This document shows positions 45,456 to 53,502 of a DNA stretch of 64,000 bases, piece after piece. The notes beneath the pieces were generated by a model. That model saw only the letters and a program-made list of their open reading frames with translations. It searched no databases and was not told the origin of the DNA. The DNA is from Terracoccus luteus (GTDB lineage: Bacteria; Actinomycetota; Actinomycetes; Actinomycetales; Dermatophilaceae), in NCBI RefSeq assembly GCF_003635045.1, contig NZ_RBXT01000001.1:1364001-1428000 (forward strand), written 5' to 3'. The stretch's first letter is position 1. Each line of letters starts with the position of its first letter. The translations under genes were made by a program, and so were the position numbers.

Positions 45456-45471
45456 CAGACTGGGGCCCATG
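45456..45471 (+). promoter_or_regulatory. Possible leaderless -10 element
   Basis: CAGACT (45456-45461) lies 7 nt before ATG 45469. It is weaker than the TAGGGT and TAGCGT examples. Confidence 0.35.
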
Positions 45472-45837
45472 GCAGCGCACGTCCCACCGGGCTGGCCCGA
45501 GGGGGTCCCGCCGGCCCACACCCCGGGCTGGCAGGACCGCGCCGTGATGTGGCTGCTCGACGTGTGCCCGCCCGACTACCGGGGCTACAGCGGGTGGCGC
45601 AAGCACCCGATCGCCCTCGCCTGGTTGGCCCGTCGCCACCTCGACGGCCAGGTCGGGGCTATGCGCGAGGCCTGGCGCGAGGCCCGGGTCGAGGTCGGCC
45701 CGCACGTCCCGCCGGAGGCGCTGACCGAGATCCTGGCCCAGATCGAGGCTGAGGGGATCCGGCTGCTGGCTGCCTCACGCTCGGCTCGGCTGCTGCACGA
45801 GGCGCTGCAGGGCAAGGTCTTCGCCCCGCGGCTCTGA
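45469..45837 (+). CDS. Conserved-looking protein of unknown function
   Basis: A 122-residue, Trp- and Pro-rich soluble protein (GWQDRAVMWLLDVCPPDYRGYSGWRKHPIALAWLARRHLDGQVGAMREAWREAR). It looks like a globular helical protein of the kind encoded between acnA and dxs in related genomes, but I cannot assign a domain. It lies 51 bp after the C39-type gene. Confidence 0.72.
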   Translation: MAAHVPPGWPEGVPPAHTPGWQDRAVMWLLDVCPPDYRGYSGWRKHPIALAWLARRHLDGQVGAMREAWREARVEVGPHVPPEALTEILAQIEAEGIRLLAASRSARLLHEALQGKVFAPRL

Positions 45838-45979
45838 GCGTCGACGGGGACCGGGACGACCGGCATCCGACACCGTCGACACCGGGTGCTCACACGACCG
45901 GCACGCCGGGCGTGCGGGTCGTGGCGCGCTGGGCACGTAGACTCGACCGACAACCCGATGCGGAGAGGACGAGGCACGC

Positions 45980-47845
45980 GTGAGCCTGCTCGAGACGATC
46001 ACGAGCCCAGCGCGGCTCAAGGCGATGGAGCCGAGCCGGCTTCCCGCGTTGGCCGAGGAGATCCGCACGTTCCTCGTCACGGAGGTGTCGAAGACCGGTG
46101 GGCACCTCGGGCCCAACCTCGGGGTCGTCGAGCTGACGATCGCGCTGCACCGGGTGTTCGACTCCCCGCGCGACGTCATCGTCTTCGACACCGGTCACCA
46201 GTCGTACGTGCACAAGCTGCTCACCGGGCGGCAGGACTTCTCCAAGCTGAAGAAGCAGGGCGGGCTGTCGGGGTACCCGAGCCGCGCCGAGAGCGACCAC
46301 GACGTCGTCGAGAACTCGCACGCCTCGACCTCACTGTCGTGGGCCGACGGCATCGCCAAGGGGCGCCGGCTGAAGGGCGAGCGCGACCGGCACACCGTCG
46401 CCGTCATCGGCGACGGCGCGCTCACCGGCGGCATGGCGTGGGAGGCGATCAACAACATCGCCGTCGACAAGGACCTCCCGCTCGTCATCGTCGTCAACGA
46501 CAACGAGCGCAGCTACGCCCCGACGATCGGTGGTCTCGCCGAGCACCTCGCGACGCTGCGCACGACGCGCAGCTACGAGCGCGTGCTCGACTGGGGCAAG
46601 CAGACGCTCTCGCGCACGCCCGTCGTCGGCGGGGCGATGTTCGAGACGCTGCACGGCGTCAAGAAGGGGATCAAGGACATCGTCGCCCCGCAGGGCATGT
46701 TCGAGGACCTCGGCCTCAAGTACGTCGGGCCGGTCGACGGTCACGACATCGAGACGCTCGAGCGCACCCTGGCCAAGGCCCGCGAGTTCGGCGGGCCCGT
46801 CATCGTGCACGTGCTGACCCAGAAGGGCCGCGGCTACCAGCCGGCCATCGACGACGCCGCCGACCAGTTCCACAGCGTCGGCAAGATCAACCCCGAGACA
46901 GGGCTGCCGTTCGAGGTCGGCGGCCGCATCTGGACCGACGAGTTCAACGCCGAGATGGTCGCCATCGGTGACGAGCGCCCCGATGTCGTCGCTATCACCG
47001 CGGCGATGCTCATCCCGGTCGGGCTCGACGGGTTCGCCGCCGCCCACCCCGACCGCGTCTTCGACGTCGGCATCGCCGAGCAGCACGCCGTGACGATGGC
47101 ATCAGGCCTGGCCTACGCCGGCCTGCACCCGGTCGTCGCGGTGTACGCGACGTTCCTCAACCGCGCCTTTGACCAGCTGCTCATGGACTGCGCCCTGCAC
47201 CGCGCCGGTGTGACGTTCGTGCTCGACCGGGCGGGCCTGACCGGCAGCGACGGTGCGTCGCACAACGGCATGTGGGACATGTCCCTGACCTCGATGGTGC
47301 CGGGGCTGCGGCTCGCGGCGCCGCGTGACGGCGAGCAGGTGCGCGCCCAGCTGCGTGAGGCCGTCGAGGTCGACGACGGCCCGACCGTGCTGCGCTTCCC
47401 CAAGGGCGACGTCGCCGACCCGCTGCTCGCGGTGCGCCGTCACGGCGACGTCGACGTCCTCTTCGAGAACGAGGGCGAGGCCGTCGACCTGCTCGTCGTG
47501 GGGGTCGGTGCCTTCGCCGGTCTCGCCACGGATGCCGGTGAGAAGATCGCCGCGCACGGTCGCACCGTCCGCGTCGTCGACCCCCGGTGGGTGCTGCCGG
47601 TCAGCGACGACGTCGTCGACCTCGCGCGCGCGGCCTCTGCCGTGGCCGTCGTCGAGGACAACCTCGTCAGCGGCGGCGTCGGCGCGGCGGTGACCCTCGC
47701 GCTGTCGCAGGCGGGCGTGCAGGTGCCCGTGCACACGTACGGCATCCCGAAGCGGTTCCTCGACCACATGTCGCGCGGCCAGCTGCTCGAGCAGCTCGGC
47801 CTCACCGCCGACCAGCTCGTCACGGACCTCGAGTCCCGCCTCTGA
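45980..47845 (+). CDS. dxs: 1-deoxy-D-xylulose-5-phosphate synthase
   Basis: A 621-residue thiamine diphosphate enzyme making DXP from pyruvate and glyceraldehyde 3-phosphate, the first step of the MEP isoprenoid pathway. The TPP motif [18 protein letters not shown], the transketolase-type pyrimidine domain [36 protein letters not shown] and the C-terminal domain are all present. GGAGAGGACGAGG precedes GTG 45980; TAGACT at about 45937 is a candidate -10 box. Length is normal for the family. Confidence 0.95.
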   Translation: MSLLETITSPARLKAMEPSRLPALAEEIRTFLVTEVSKTGGHLGPNLGVVELTIALHRVFDSPRDVIVFDTGHQSYVHKLLTGRQDFSKLKKQGGLSGYPSRAESDHDVVENSHASTSLSWADGIAKGRRLKGERDRHTVAVIGDGALTGGMAWEAINNIAVDKDLPLVIVVNDNERSYAPTIGGLAEHLATLRTTRSYERVLDWGKQTLSRTPVVGGAMFETLHGVKKGIKDIVAPQGMFEDLGLKYVGPVDGHDIETLERTLAKAREFGGPVIVHVLTQKGRGYQPAIDDAADQFHSVGKINPETGLPFEVGGRIWTDEFNAEMVAIGDERPDVVAITAAMLIPVGLDGFAAAHPDRVFDVGIAEQHAVTMASGLAYAGLHPVVAVYATFLNRAFDQLLMDCALHRAGVTFVLDRAGLTGSDGASHNGMWDMSLTSMVPGLRLAAPRDGEQVRAQLREAVEVDDGPTVLRFPKGDVADPLLAVRRHGDVDVLFENEGEAVDLLVVGVGAFAGLATDAGEKIAAHGRTVRVVDPRWVLPVSDDVVDLARAASAVAVVEDNLVSGGVGAAVTLALSQAGVQVPVHTYGIPKRFLDHMSRGQLLEQLGLTADQLVTDLESRL

Positions 47846-47891
47846 ACCGTCGGTGAGCCCGGGCAGCCAGGGGGCGTGCAGGTGGGCGACG

Positions 47892-47907
47892 TAGCGTTGC
47901 CTTCATG
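47892..47907 (+). promoter_or_regulatory. Leaderless -10 element of the small membrane protein gene
   Basis: TAGCGT (47892-47897) lies 7 nt before ATG 47905; the same hexamer and spacing occur at 58359. Confidence 0.55.
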
Positions 47908-48222
47908 GAGCTCCGCGACCCCGCCCACGTCGACACCGCACCCCTGGCCGCCCTCGGGCTCGTCGGCGGGTTCCTCGCCGCCAGAGAGACCGGCATCCGG
48001 CCCCTCGGAGGCGTCGTGCTCGGCCTCGCCGGGTTCTACGCCGGGAGAAGCTGGCTCGCGCAGTCCGGGCCGGCGGCGACCGCCGGACTGTCGGCGGTCT
48101 ACCTCGGCGGCTTCGGCGCCTCGCACGTGCTGGCCAAGCGCATCGGCGCCTGGCCCGCGGTGCTCTCCGTCGCCGCGGTCAGCGCGGTCGCGGCCTGGGC
48201 CGTGAACGACCGCCACCGCTGA
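47905..48222 (+). CDS. Small integral membrane protein of unknown function
   Basis: A 105-residue protein with three to four short hydrophobic helices (PLAALGLVGGFLAARE, PLGGVVLGLAGFYAGRSWLA, AGLSAVYLGGFGASHVLA, AWPAVLSVAAVSAVAAWAV). No domain recognised. It is read leaderless from the TAGCGT element and is followed by the large palindrome at 48230. Confidence 0.75.
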   Translation: MELRDPAHVDTAPLAALGLVGGFLAARETGIRPLGGVVLGLAGFYAGRSWLAQSGPAATAGLSAVYLGGFGASHVLAKRIGAWPAVLSVAAVSAVAAWAVNDRHR

Positions 48223-48229
48223 GCCGCTG

Positions 48230-48299
48230 TCAACTGGCAGATCAGCTGGCGTCGGGTGCTGTCAGAGCGACAGCGGATGCCAGCTGATCCGCCAGTTGA
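48230..48299. terminator. 70-bp palindrome between convergent genes (probable bidirectional terminator)
   Basis: Arms 48230-48253 and 48276-48299 (24 bp) match at 22 positions, and an inner hairpin GCTGTC/GACAGC (48258-48263, 48269-48274) sits in the loop. It lies 8 bp after the stop of the small membrane gene and 21 bp from the stop of the HTH-MurA gene. Confidence 0.8.
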
Positions 48300-48320
48300 T
48301 CGCGCACCGGAGCCCGTGAC

Positions 48321-49850
48321 TCAGATGTCGCGGAAGACCTCGATGGTGGCGCCGAGCTTGTTGAGGCGCTCGGCGAGGTCCTCGTAGCCGCGGTTGATGA
48401 CGTAGACGTTGCGCAGCACCGACGTGCCCGGCGCGGCGAGCATCGCGAGCAGCACGACGACGGCAGGCCGCAGGGCCGGCGGGCAGACGACCTCGGCCGC
48501 GCGCCACTTCGTCGGGCCCTCGACGATGACCCGGTGCGGGTCGAGCAGCTGCACGCGCCCGCCGACCTTGGTCAGCTCGGTGAGGTAGATGGCCCGGTTC
48601 TCGTACACCCAGTCATGGATCATCGTGCTGCCCTCGGCCACCGCGCCGATGAGCGCGAAGAACGGCAGGTTGTCGATGTTGAGGCCGGGGAAGGGCATCG
48701 GGTGGATCTTGTCGGTCGGCGCCTTGAGCGGGCCCGAGATTGTCGTGAGGTCGACGAGGCGGGTCTTGCCGTTGGCCGAGACGTACTCGTCGGAGAGGCG
48801 GTACTTCATGCCCATGCCGTCGAGGGTCGAGAGCTCGATCTCGATGAACTCGATCGGCACCCGGCGGATGGTGATCTCGCTGTCGGTGACGACGGCGGCG
48901 GCCAGCAGGCTCATGGCCTCGATCGGGTCCTCGCTGGGGGAGTACTCGACGTCGATGTCGATGACGCCCTTGCCGTGCACCGTCAGGGTCGTCGTGCCGA
49001 TGCCGTCGATGCGCACGCCGAGCTTCTCGAGGAAGAAGCAGAGGTCCTGCACCATGTAGTTCGGGCTGGCGTTGCGGATGACCGTCGTGCCCTCGTACCG
49101 CGCGGCTGCCATGAGGACGTTCTCGGTCACGGTGTCGCCGCGCTCGGTGAGGACGATCGCGCGCTGCGGGTTGACGCTGCGATCGGAGCGCGCCTCGTAG
49201 AACCCGTGGGTCGCCGTGACCTCGAGGCCGAACGCGCGCAGCGCCGACAGGTGCGGCTCGACGGTGCGGGTACCGAGGTCGCAGCCGCCGGCGTAGGGCA
49301 GCTCGAATGCGTCGTAGTCGTGCAGCAGCGGACCGAGGAACATGATGACCGTGCGCGTACGGCGGGCGGCCGCGACGTCGATCGAGTCGAGGTCGAGGCG
49401 GGCCGGGGGCGTGATCTCGAGGTCGCTGCTGTCGGGCAGCCAGCGGGTCTTGACCCCGAGTGAGCCGAGCACCTCGAGGATGCGGTTGACCTCCTCGATG
49501 CGCGCGAGGTTGCGCAGTGTCGTGCGGCCGCGGTTGAGCAGCGAGGCGCAGAGCAGCGCGACGGCCGCGTTCTTCGAGGTCTTGACGTCGATCGAGCCGG
49601 ACAGGCGCTGCCCGCCCACGATGCGCAGGTGCTGCGGGCCGGAGTGGCCGAGGCTGACGAACTCGGAGTCGAGCGCGTCACCGATCTTGGCCAGCATGTC
49701 CAGGCTGAGGTTCTGGCGCCCCTGCTCAATGCGCGCGACCGCGCTCTGCGAGGTGGCCAGCAGCTCGGCGAGGTCGTTCTGCGTCATGCCCTTGTGGCGC
49801 CGGGCGTCGCGGATGAGACCGCCGATACGGGTGAGGTAGGTCTGGGTCAC
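48321..49850 (-). CDS. MurA-family enolpyruvyl transferase with an N-terminal XRE helix-turn-helix domain
   Basis: A 509-residue fusion. Residues 9-62 are an XRE-type HTH (IRDARRHKGMTQNDLAELLATSQSAVARIEQGRQ); residues ~70-509 are an EPSP-synthase/MurA barrel. MurA landmarks are kept: VKTSKNAAVALL (substrate Lys and Asn), GGCDLGTRTVEPH (the PEP-reactive Cys of E. coli C115), MPFPGLNID (general-base Asp of D305) and VYENRAIYLTEL (Arg of R397, though ENRF has become ENRA). It could be a cell-wall enzyme (UDP-GlcNAc enolpyruvyl transferase) that also regulates transcription, or a MurA-derived sensor. GTG 49850 fits a leaderless -10, and a 20-bp palindrome upstream is a likely self-operator. Confidence 0.85.
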   Translation of the reverse strand: MTQTYLTRIGGLIRDARRHKGMTQNDLAELLATSQSAVARIEQGRQNLSLDMLAKIGDALDSEFVSLGHSGPQHLRIVGGQRLSGSIDVKTSKNAAVALLCASLLNRGRTTLRNLARIEEVNRILEVLGSLGVKTRWLPDSSDLEITPPARLDLDSIDVAAARRTRTVIMFLGPLLHDYDAFELPYAGGCDLGTRTVEPHLSALRAFGLEVTATHGFYEARSDRSVNPQRAIVLTERGDTVTENVLMAAARYEGTTVIRNASPNYMVQDLCFFLEKLGVRIDGIGTTTLTVHGKGVIDIDVEYSPSEDPIEAMSLLAAAVVTDSEITIRRVPIEFIEIELSTLDGMGMKYRLSDEYVSANGKTRLVDLTTISGPLKAPTDKIHPMPFPGLNIDNLPFFALIGAVAEGSTMIHDWVYENRAIYLTELTKVGGRVQLLDPHRVIVEGPTKWRAAEVVCPPALRPAVVVLLAMLAAPGTSVLRNVYVINRGYEDLAERLNKLGATIEVFRDI

Positions 49851-49857
49851 GCCGACG

Positions 49858-49863
49858 AATGTA
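49858..49863 (-). promoter_or_regulatory. -10 element of the HTH-MurA gene
   Basis: On the minus strand TACATT (49863 to 49858) lies 7 nt before GTG 49850, giving a leaderless transcript. It overlaps the edge of the operator at 49861-49880. Confidence 0.55.
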
Positions 49864-49880
49864 ACTCATATATGAGATAC
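49861..49880. promoter_or_regulatory. 20-bp palindromic operator at the HTH-MurA promoter
   Basis: GTAACTCATATATGAGATAC is symmetrical except for one base pair (position 4/17). It is AT-rich in a GC-rich genome and overlaps the -10 region, the expected position for repression by the XRE domain encoded just downstream. Confidence 0.75.
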
Positions 49881-49953
49881 CCACGAATCGCCGCGCCCGA
49901 CGTGGCCCGGTTCGTCACCAGTCGTGCCACGGTCTGTGACCCGCGAAACGGCC

Positions 49954-49992
49954 GAGGATGCCGGTGCGCTCGGTCAGCGCACCGGCATCCTC
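49954..49992 (-). terminator. Hairpin terminator of the fadA-fadB operon
   Basis: A perfect 17-bp stem (49954-49970 with 49976-49992) with a 5-nt loop lies 32 bp past the fadB stop. Each arm contains the recurrent word GGATGCCGGTGCG. Confidence 0.82.
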
Positions 49993-50023
49993 ACGTCGTG
50001 GTCGAGGCCCGGGGGCAAGCGCC

Positions 50024-52159
50024 TCAGCCGCGGGCGGCCACCTGCGCCACGCCCGGCGGGAGGAAGCGCGTGCCGGTGACGGCCTCGGCGACCCCGGTAC
50101 GGTCGAGCAGCGGCGTGAGGCCGCCGTTCCAGAACTGGAAGCCGGCGCCGGTGATCATGGCGAGGTCGAGGTCCTTGGGGCTGGCGACGACGCCCTCGTC
50201 AAGCATCCGCCGCGCCTCGTCGGCGAGCACGCGGAGCACCCGCTCGCGCACCGCGGCCACGTCGAGCACGACCGGGTCGGCCGGCGTCTCGACGAGCTCG
50301 AGCACCTCGGGGTCGAGCACGGGGCGCCCCGACGAGAGGTCGTAGAAGCCGCGACGGCCCGACTCGACGACCCGCTTGAGCGTCGGCGACGCCCAGAACC
50401 GGTCCGGGAAGGCCCGCACGAGCGTCTCGCCGTTGTGCAGGGCGATGGCCGGTCCGACGAGGCCGATGAGCACGAACGGCGGCATCGGGGCCAGGCCGGC
50501 GAAGGCCCGGTCGACGACCTCGATGGGAGTGCCCTCGTCGACGATGCGGGCGGCCTCGCCCATGAAGCGACCGAGCAAGCGGTTGACGACGAAGCTGGGC
50601 CGGTCGGCCGCGCGGATGCACGTCTTGCGCAGGGAGGCGCCGACGGCGAAGGCGGTGGCGAGGGTCGCCTCGTCGGTGTGCTCGCCCGGGATCACCTCGA
50701 GCAGTGGCATGACCGCGACGGGGTTGAAGAAGTGCAGCCCGACGACCCGCTCGGGGTGCTGGAGCCGTGAGCCCATCTCGGTCACCGATAGGCTCGAGGT
50801 GTTGGTCGCCAGGACGCACTCGGCGCCGACGACGGCCTCGACCTCGGCGAACACCTGCTGCTTGACGGCCATCTCCTCGAAAACGGCCTCGATCACCAGG
50901 TCGGCGTCGGCGAAGCCCGCCTTGTCGACCGAGCCCGTGACGAGCCGGCTCAGGCGACGCAGCCGGTCGGGGGACAGTCGTCCCTTGCCGGCGAGCTTCT
51001 CGAGCTCGGCGTGCACGTAGCCGACGCCCTGGGCCAGCCTGGCCTCGTCGACGTCGGTCAGCACGACCGGCACCTGCAGGCGCTGCACCACGAGCAGGGC
51101 CAGCTGCCCGGCCATGAGCCCGGCACCGACGATGCCGACCTTGGTCACCGTCCGGGCCAGGGAGCGGTCCGGGGCACCCGCGGGGCGCTTGGCCCGCTTC
51201 TGGACGAGGTCGAAGGCGTAGAGCCCGGCGCGCAGCTCGTCGCTCATGATGAGGTCGGCCAGGGCGTCGTCCTCGGCGGCGAAACCCTCCTCGCGGGTCG
51301 CGGTGCGAGCCGCGGCGAGCAGGTCGAGTGCGACGTACGGGCTGCGCGCCTGACGGCCGGTCTTCGCGTCGGCCAGCGCCCGGGCCTTGGCGACGGCCGC
51401 GGACCAGGCGGCCTCGTCACGGTCGACGCCGGGTCGCTCGACGACGACCTCGCCGCCGAGCACGCGCGCGGCCCACGCGACCGACTCCTCGATGAAGTCG
51501 GCGGGCTCGAGCAGCACGTCCGACAGGCCGAGGCGGTGGGCCTCGGGCCCCTTGAGCATGCGGTTCTGGGCCAGCGGGTTCTCGACGACGACGGTGAGCG
51601 CCCGCTCGATGCCGACGAGGTTCGGCAGGCGCCAGCAGCCGCCCCAGCCGGGGACGAGGCCGAGGAAGACCTCGGGCAGCGCGACGGCGGGGACACCGGC
51701 GCTCATCGTGCGGTACCTCGCCGAGAGGGCGAGCTCGAGCCCGCCGCCCATGACCGCGCCGTTGACGAACGCGAAGGTCGGCACCGGCAGGTCCTCGAAG
51801 GCGGCGAAGGCGGCGTGCCCGGCCCGGGCGATCTCGAGCGCCTGCTCGCGCGCCGTGACGTGGGGGACGCCCGACAGGTCTGCCCCGACGGCGAAGACGA
51901 ACGGCTTGCCGGTCACCGCGACCGCGGTGATCTCGGCCGCGGCGGCCCGGCGGTGCAGGGCCTCGAGCACCGACGCCAGCTCGGCGAGGGACGCGGGGCC
52001 GAACGTGTTGGGTCGCGTGTGGTCGTGCCCGTTGTCGAGGGTGATGAGCGCCAGCGTGCCGGCACCGCCGGGCAGCGCGACGTCGCGCACCAGACTGTGG
52101 GTGACGACCTCGGTCGCAAAATCGGTTGCGCTGCTGGGCTTCTCGGTGGTCGCGGTCAC
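50024..52159 (-). CDS. fadB: Fatty-acid oxidation complex alpha subunit (enoyl-CoA hydratase / 3-hydroxyacyl-CoA dehydrogenase)
   Basis: A 711-residue bifunctional beta-oxidation enzyme. The N-terminal crotonase domain has the oxyanion-hole GGGLELALSARYR and ALPEVFLGLVPGWGG, with catalytic Glu positions. The NAD-binding domain begins KVGIVGAGLMAGQLALL (near 340), with the catalytic His in VVGLHFFNPVAVMPLLEVI; the dehydrogenase C-terminal domains end at ITGAGFQFWNGGLTPLLD. It hydrates enoyl-CoA and oxidises 3-hydroxyacyl-CoA. GTG 52159 overlaps the thiolase stop by 4 bp, so the two subunits are co-translated. Confidence 0.94.
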   Translation of the reverse strand: MTATTEKPSSATDFATEVVTHSLVRDVALPGGAGTLALITLDNGHDHTRPNTFGPASLAELASVLEALHRRAAAAEITAVAVTGKPFVFAVGADLSGVPHVTAREQALEIARAGHAAFAAFEDLPVPTFAFVNGAVMGGGLELALSARYRTMSAGVPAVALPEVFLGLVPGWGGCWRLPNLVGIERALTVVVENPLAQNRMLKGPEAHRLGLSDVLLEPADFIEESVAWAARVLGGEVVVERPGVDRDEAAWSAAVAKARALADAKTGRQARSPYVALDLLAAARTATREEGFAAEDDALADLIMSDELRAGLYAFDLVQKRAKRPAGAPDRSLARTVTKVGIVGAGLMAGQLALLVVQRLQVPVVLTDVDEARLAQGVGYVHAELEKLAGKGRLSPDRLRRLSRLVTGSVDKAGFADADLVIEAVFEEMAVKQQVFAEVEAVVGAECVLATNTSSLSVTEMGSRLQHPERVVGLHFFNPVAVMPLLEVIPGEHTDEATLATAFAVGASLRKTCIRAADRPSFVVNRLLGRFMGEAARIVDEGTPIEVVDRAFAGLAPMPPFVLIGLVGPAIALHNGETLVRAFPDRFWASPTLKRVVESGRRGFYDLSSGRPVLDPEVLELVETPADPVVLDVAAVRERVLRVLADEARRMLDEGVVASPKDLDLAMITGAGFQFWNGGLTPLLDRTGVAEAVTGTRFLPPGVAQVAARG

Positions 52160-53394
52160 GCGACGACCTCCTTCGCGTCGGAGTCGGTGCTGGCCCGGTA
52201 GGCCTCGTGGTGCGGGTTCTCCCAGACGACGGCGCCGCCCATGCCGATGCCGATGCACATGGCGGTGAGGCCGTACCGCACCTCGGGGTGCGCCTCGAAC
52301 TGGCGGGCCAGCTGGGTCATCAGGCGCACGCCCGAGCTGGCGAGCGGGTGCCCGGTCGCGATGGCGCCGCCGTACTCGTTGACGCGCGGGTCGTCGTCGG
52401 CGATCCCGAAGTGGTCGAGGAAGGCGAGCACCTGCACGGCGAAGGCCTCGTTGAGCTCGAAGAGGCCGATGTCCTCGATGCCGAGACCGGCCTTGGCCAG
52501 TGCCTTCTCGGTGGCGGGCACCGGCCCGACACCCATGACCTCGGGCTCGACGCCGACGTAGGCGAACGAGACGAGGCGCATGCGCACGGGCAGCCCCAGC
52601 TCGGCGGCGGCCTCCTCCGACGCGAGCAGGCAGGCGGTCGCGCCGTCGTTGAGCCCGGCGGCGTTGCCGGCGGTGACGTTGCCGTGCGGCCGGAACGGCG
52701 TCTTGAGGGCGGCGAGGTCGTCGACGGTCGTCCCGGGCCGCGGCGGCTCGTCGACGGTGGCCAGCCCCCAGCCCTGCTCCGCGTGCCGGGTGGCCACGGT
52801 GACGAGGTCGGGCTGGATGTGGCCGTCGGCGTACGCCTTCGCGAGCTTGTCCTGGCTGCCGACGGCGAAGGCGTCGGCGCGCTCCTTGGTCAGGTGCGGG
52901 AAGCGGTCGTGGAGGTTCTCGGCGGTCTTGCCCATGACGAGGGCGTCGGGGTCGACGACGCGCTCGGCGACGATGCGCGGGTTGGGGTCCACGCCTTCGC
53001 CCATCGGGTGGCGGCCCATGTGCTCGACGCCTCCGGCGATGGCGACGTCGAGCGCCCCGAAGGCGATCGAGGACGCCGTCGTCGTGACGGCCGTCATGGC
53101 GCCCGCGCACATGCGGTCGACAGAGTAGCCGGGCGTCGTGTTCGGCAGGCCGGCCAGAAGCGCGGCCGTGCGCCCCAGGGTCAGGCCCTGGTCACCGATC
53201 TGGGTCGTGGCGGCGACCGCCACCTCCTCGACGCGCTCCTTCGGCAGGGACGGGTGTCGGTGCAGCAGCTCGCGGATGCAGCGCACGACGAGGTCGTCGG
53301 CGCGGGTCTGGGCGTACATGCCCTTCTCACCCGCCTTGCCGAAGGGGGTGCGGACGCCGTCGACGAAGACGACCTCTGAGAGCGGACGGGGCAC
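52156..53394 (-). CDS. fadA: Acetyl-CoA C-acyltransferase (thiolase)
   Basis: A 412-residue thiolase carrying out the final step of beta-oxidation. The acyl-accepting Cys is in VDRMCAGAMTAVTTTASS, the active-site His in GGAIATGHPLASSG, and the second Cys in TAMCIGIGMGGAVVWE; NEAFAVQ is present. GTG 53394 is supported by GGAGG just upstream on the minus strand. The open frame extends further, but that region lies in the promoter. First gene of the fadA-fadB operon. Confidence 0.94.
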   Translation of the reverse strand: MPRPLSEVVFVDGVRTPFGKAGEKGMYAQTRADDLVVRCIRELLHRHPSLPKERVEEVAVAATTQIGDQGLTLGRTAALLAGLPNTTPGYSVDRMCAGAMTAVTTTASSIAFGALDVAIAGGVEHMGRHPMGEGVDPNPRIVAERVVDPDALVMGKTAENLHDRFPHLTKERADAFAVGSQDKLAKAYADGHIQPDLVTVATRHAEQGWGLATVDEPPRPGTTVDDLAALKTPFRPHGNVTAGNAAGLNDGATACLLASEEAAAELGLPVRMRLVSFAYVGVEPEVMGVGPVPATEKALAKAGLGIEDIGLFELNEAFAVQVLAFLDHFGIADDDPRVNEYGGAIATGHPLASSGVRLMTQLARQFEAHPEVRYGLTAMCIGIGMGGAVVWENPHHEAYRASTDSDAKEVVA

Positions 53395-53420
53395 GGTGCC
53401 TCCAATGACGACGGGCGGAC

Positions 53421-53456
53421 ACCGGCATCCTACTTCTCGGTAACTTGGATGCCGGT
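53421..53456. promoter_or_regulatory. Dyad element in the fadA upstream region
   Basis: ACCGGCATCC (53421-53430) and GGATGCCGGT (53447-53456) are exact inverted repeats around a 16-nt AT-richer core TACTTCTCGGTAACTT. The core contains an imperfect TTAC/GTAG dyad on the minus strand. On that strand it lies 27-62 bp before the thiolase start codon, where a regulator of fatty-acid degradation would be expected. Confidence 0.55.
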
Positions 53457-53502
53457 CGCACCCGTCCGCGCCCGTCGTGGCGGTCGTCACACCGCCGGGG
53501 TG

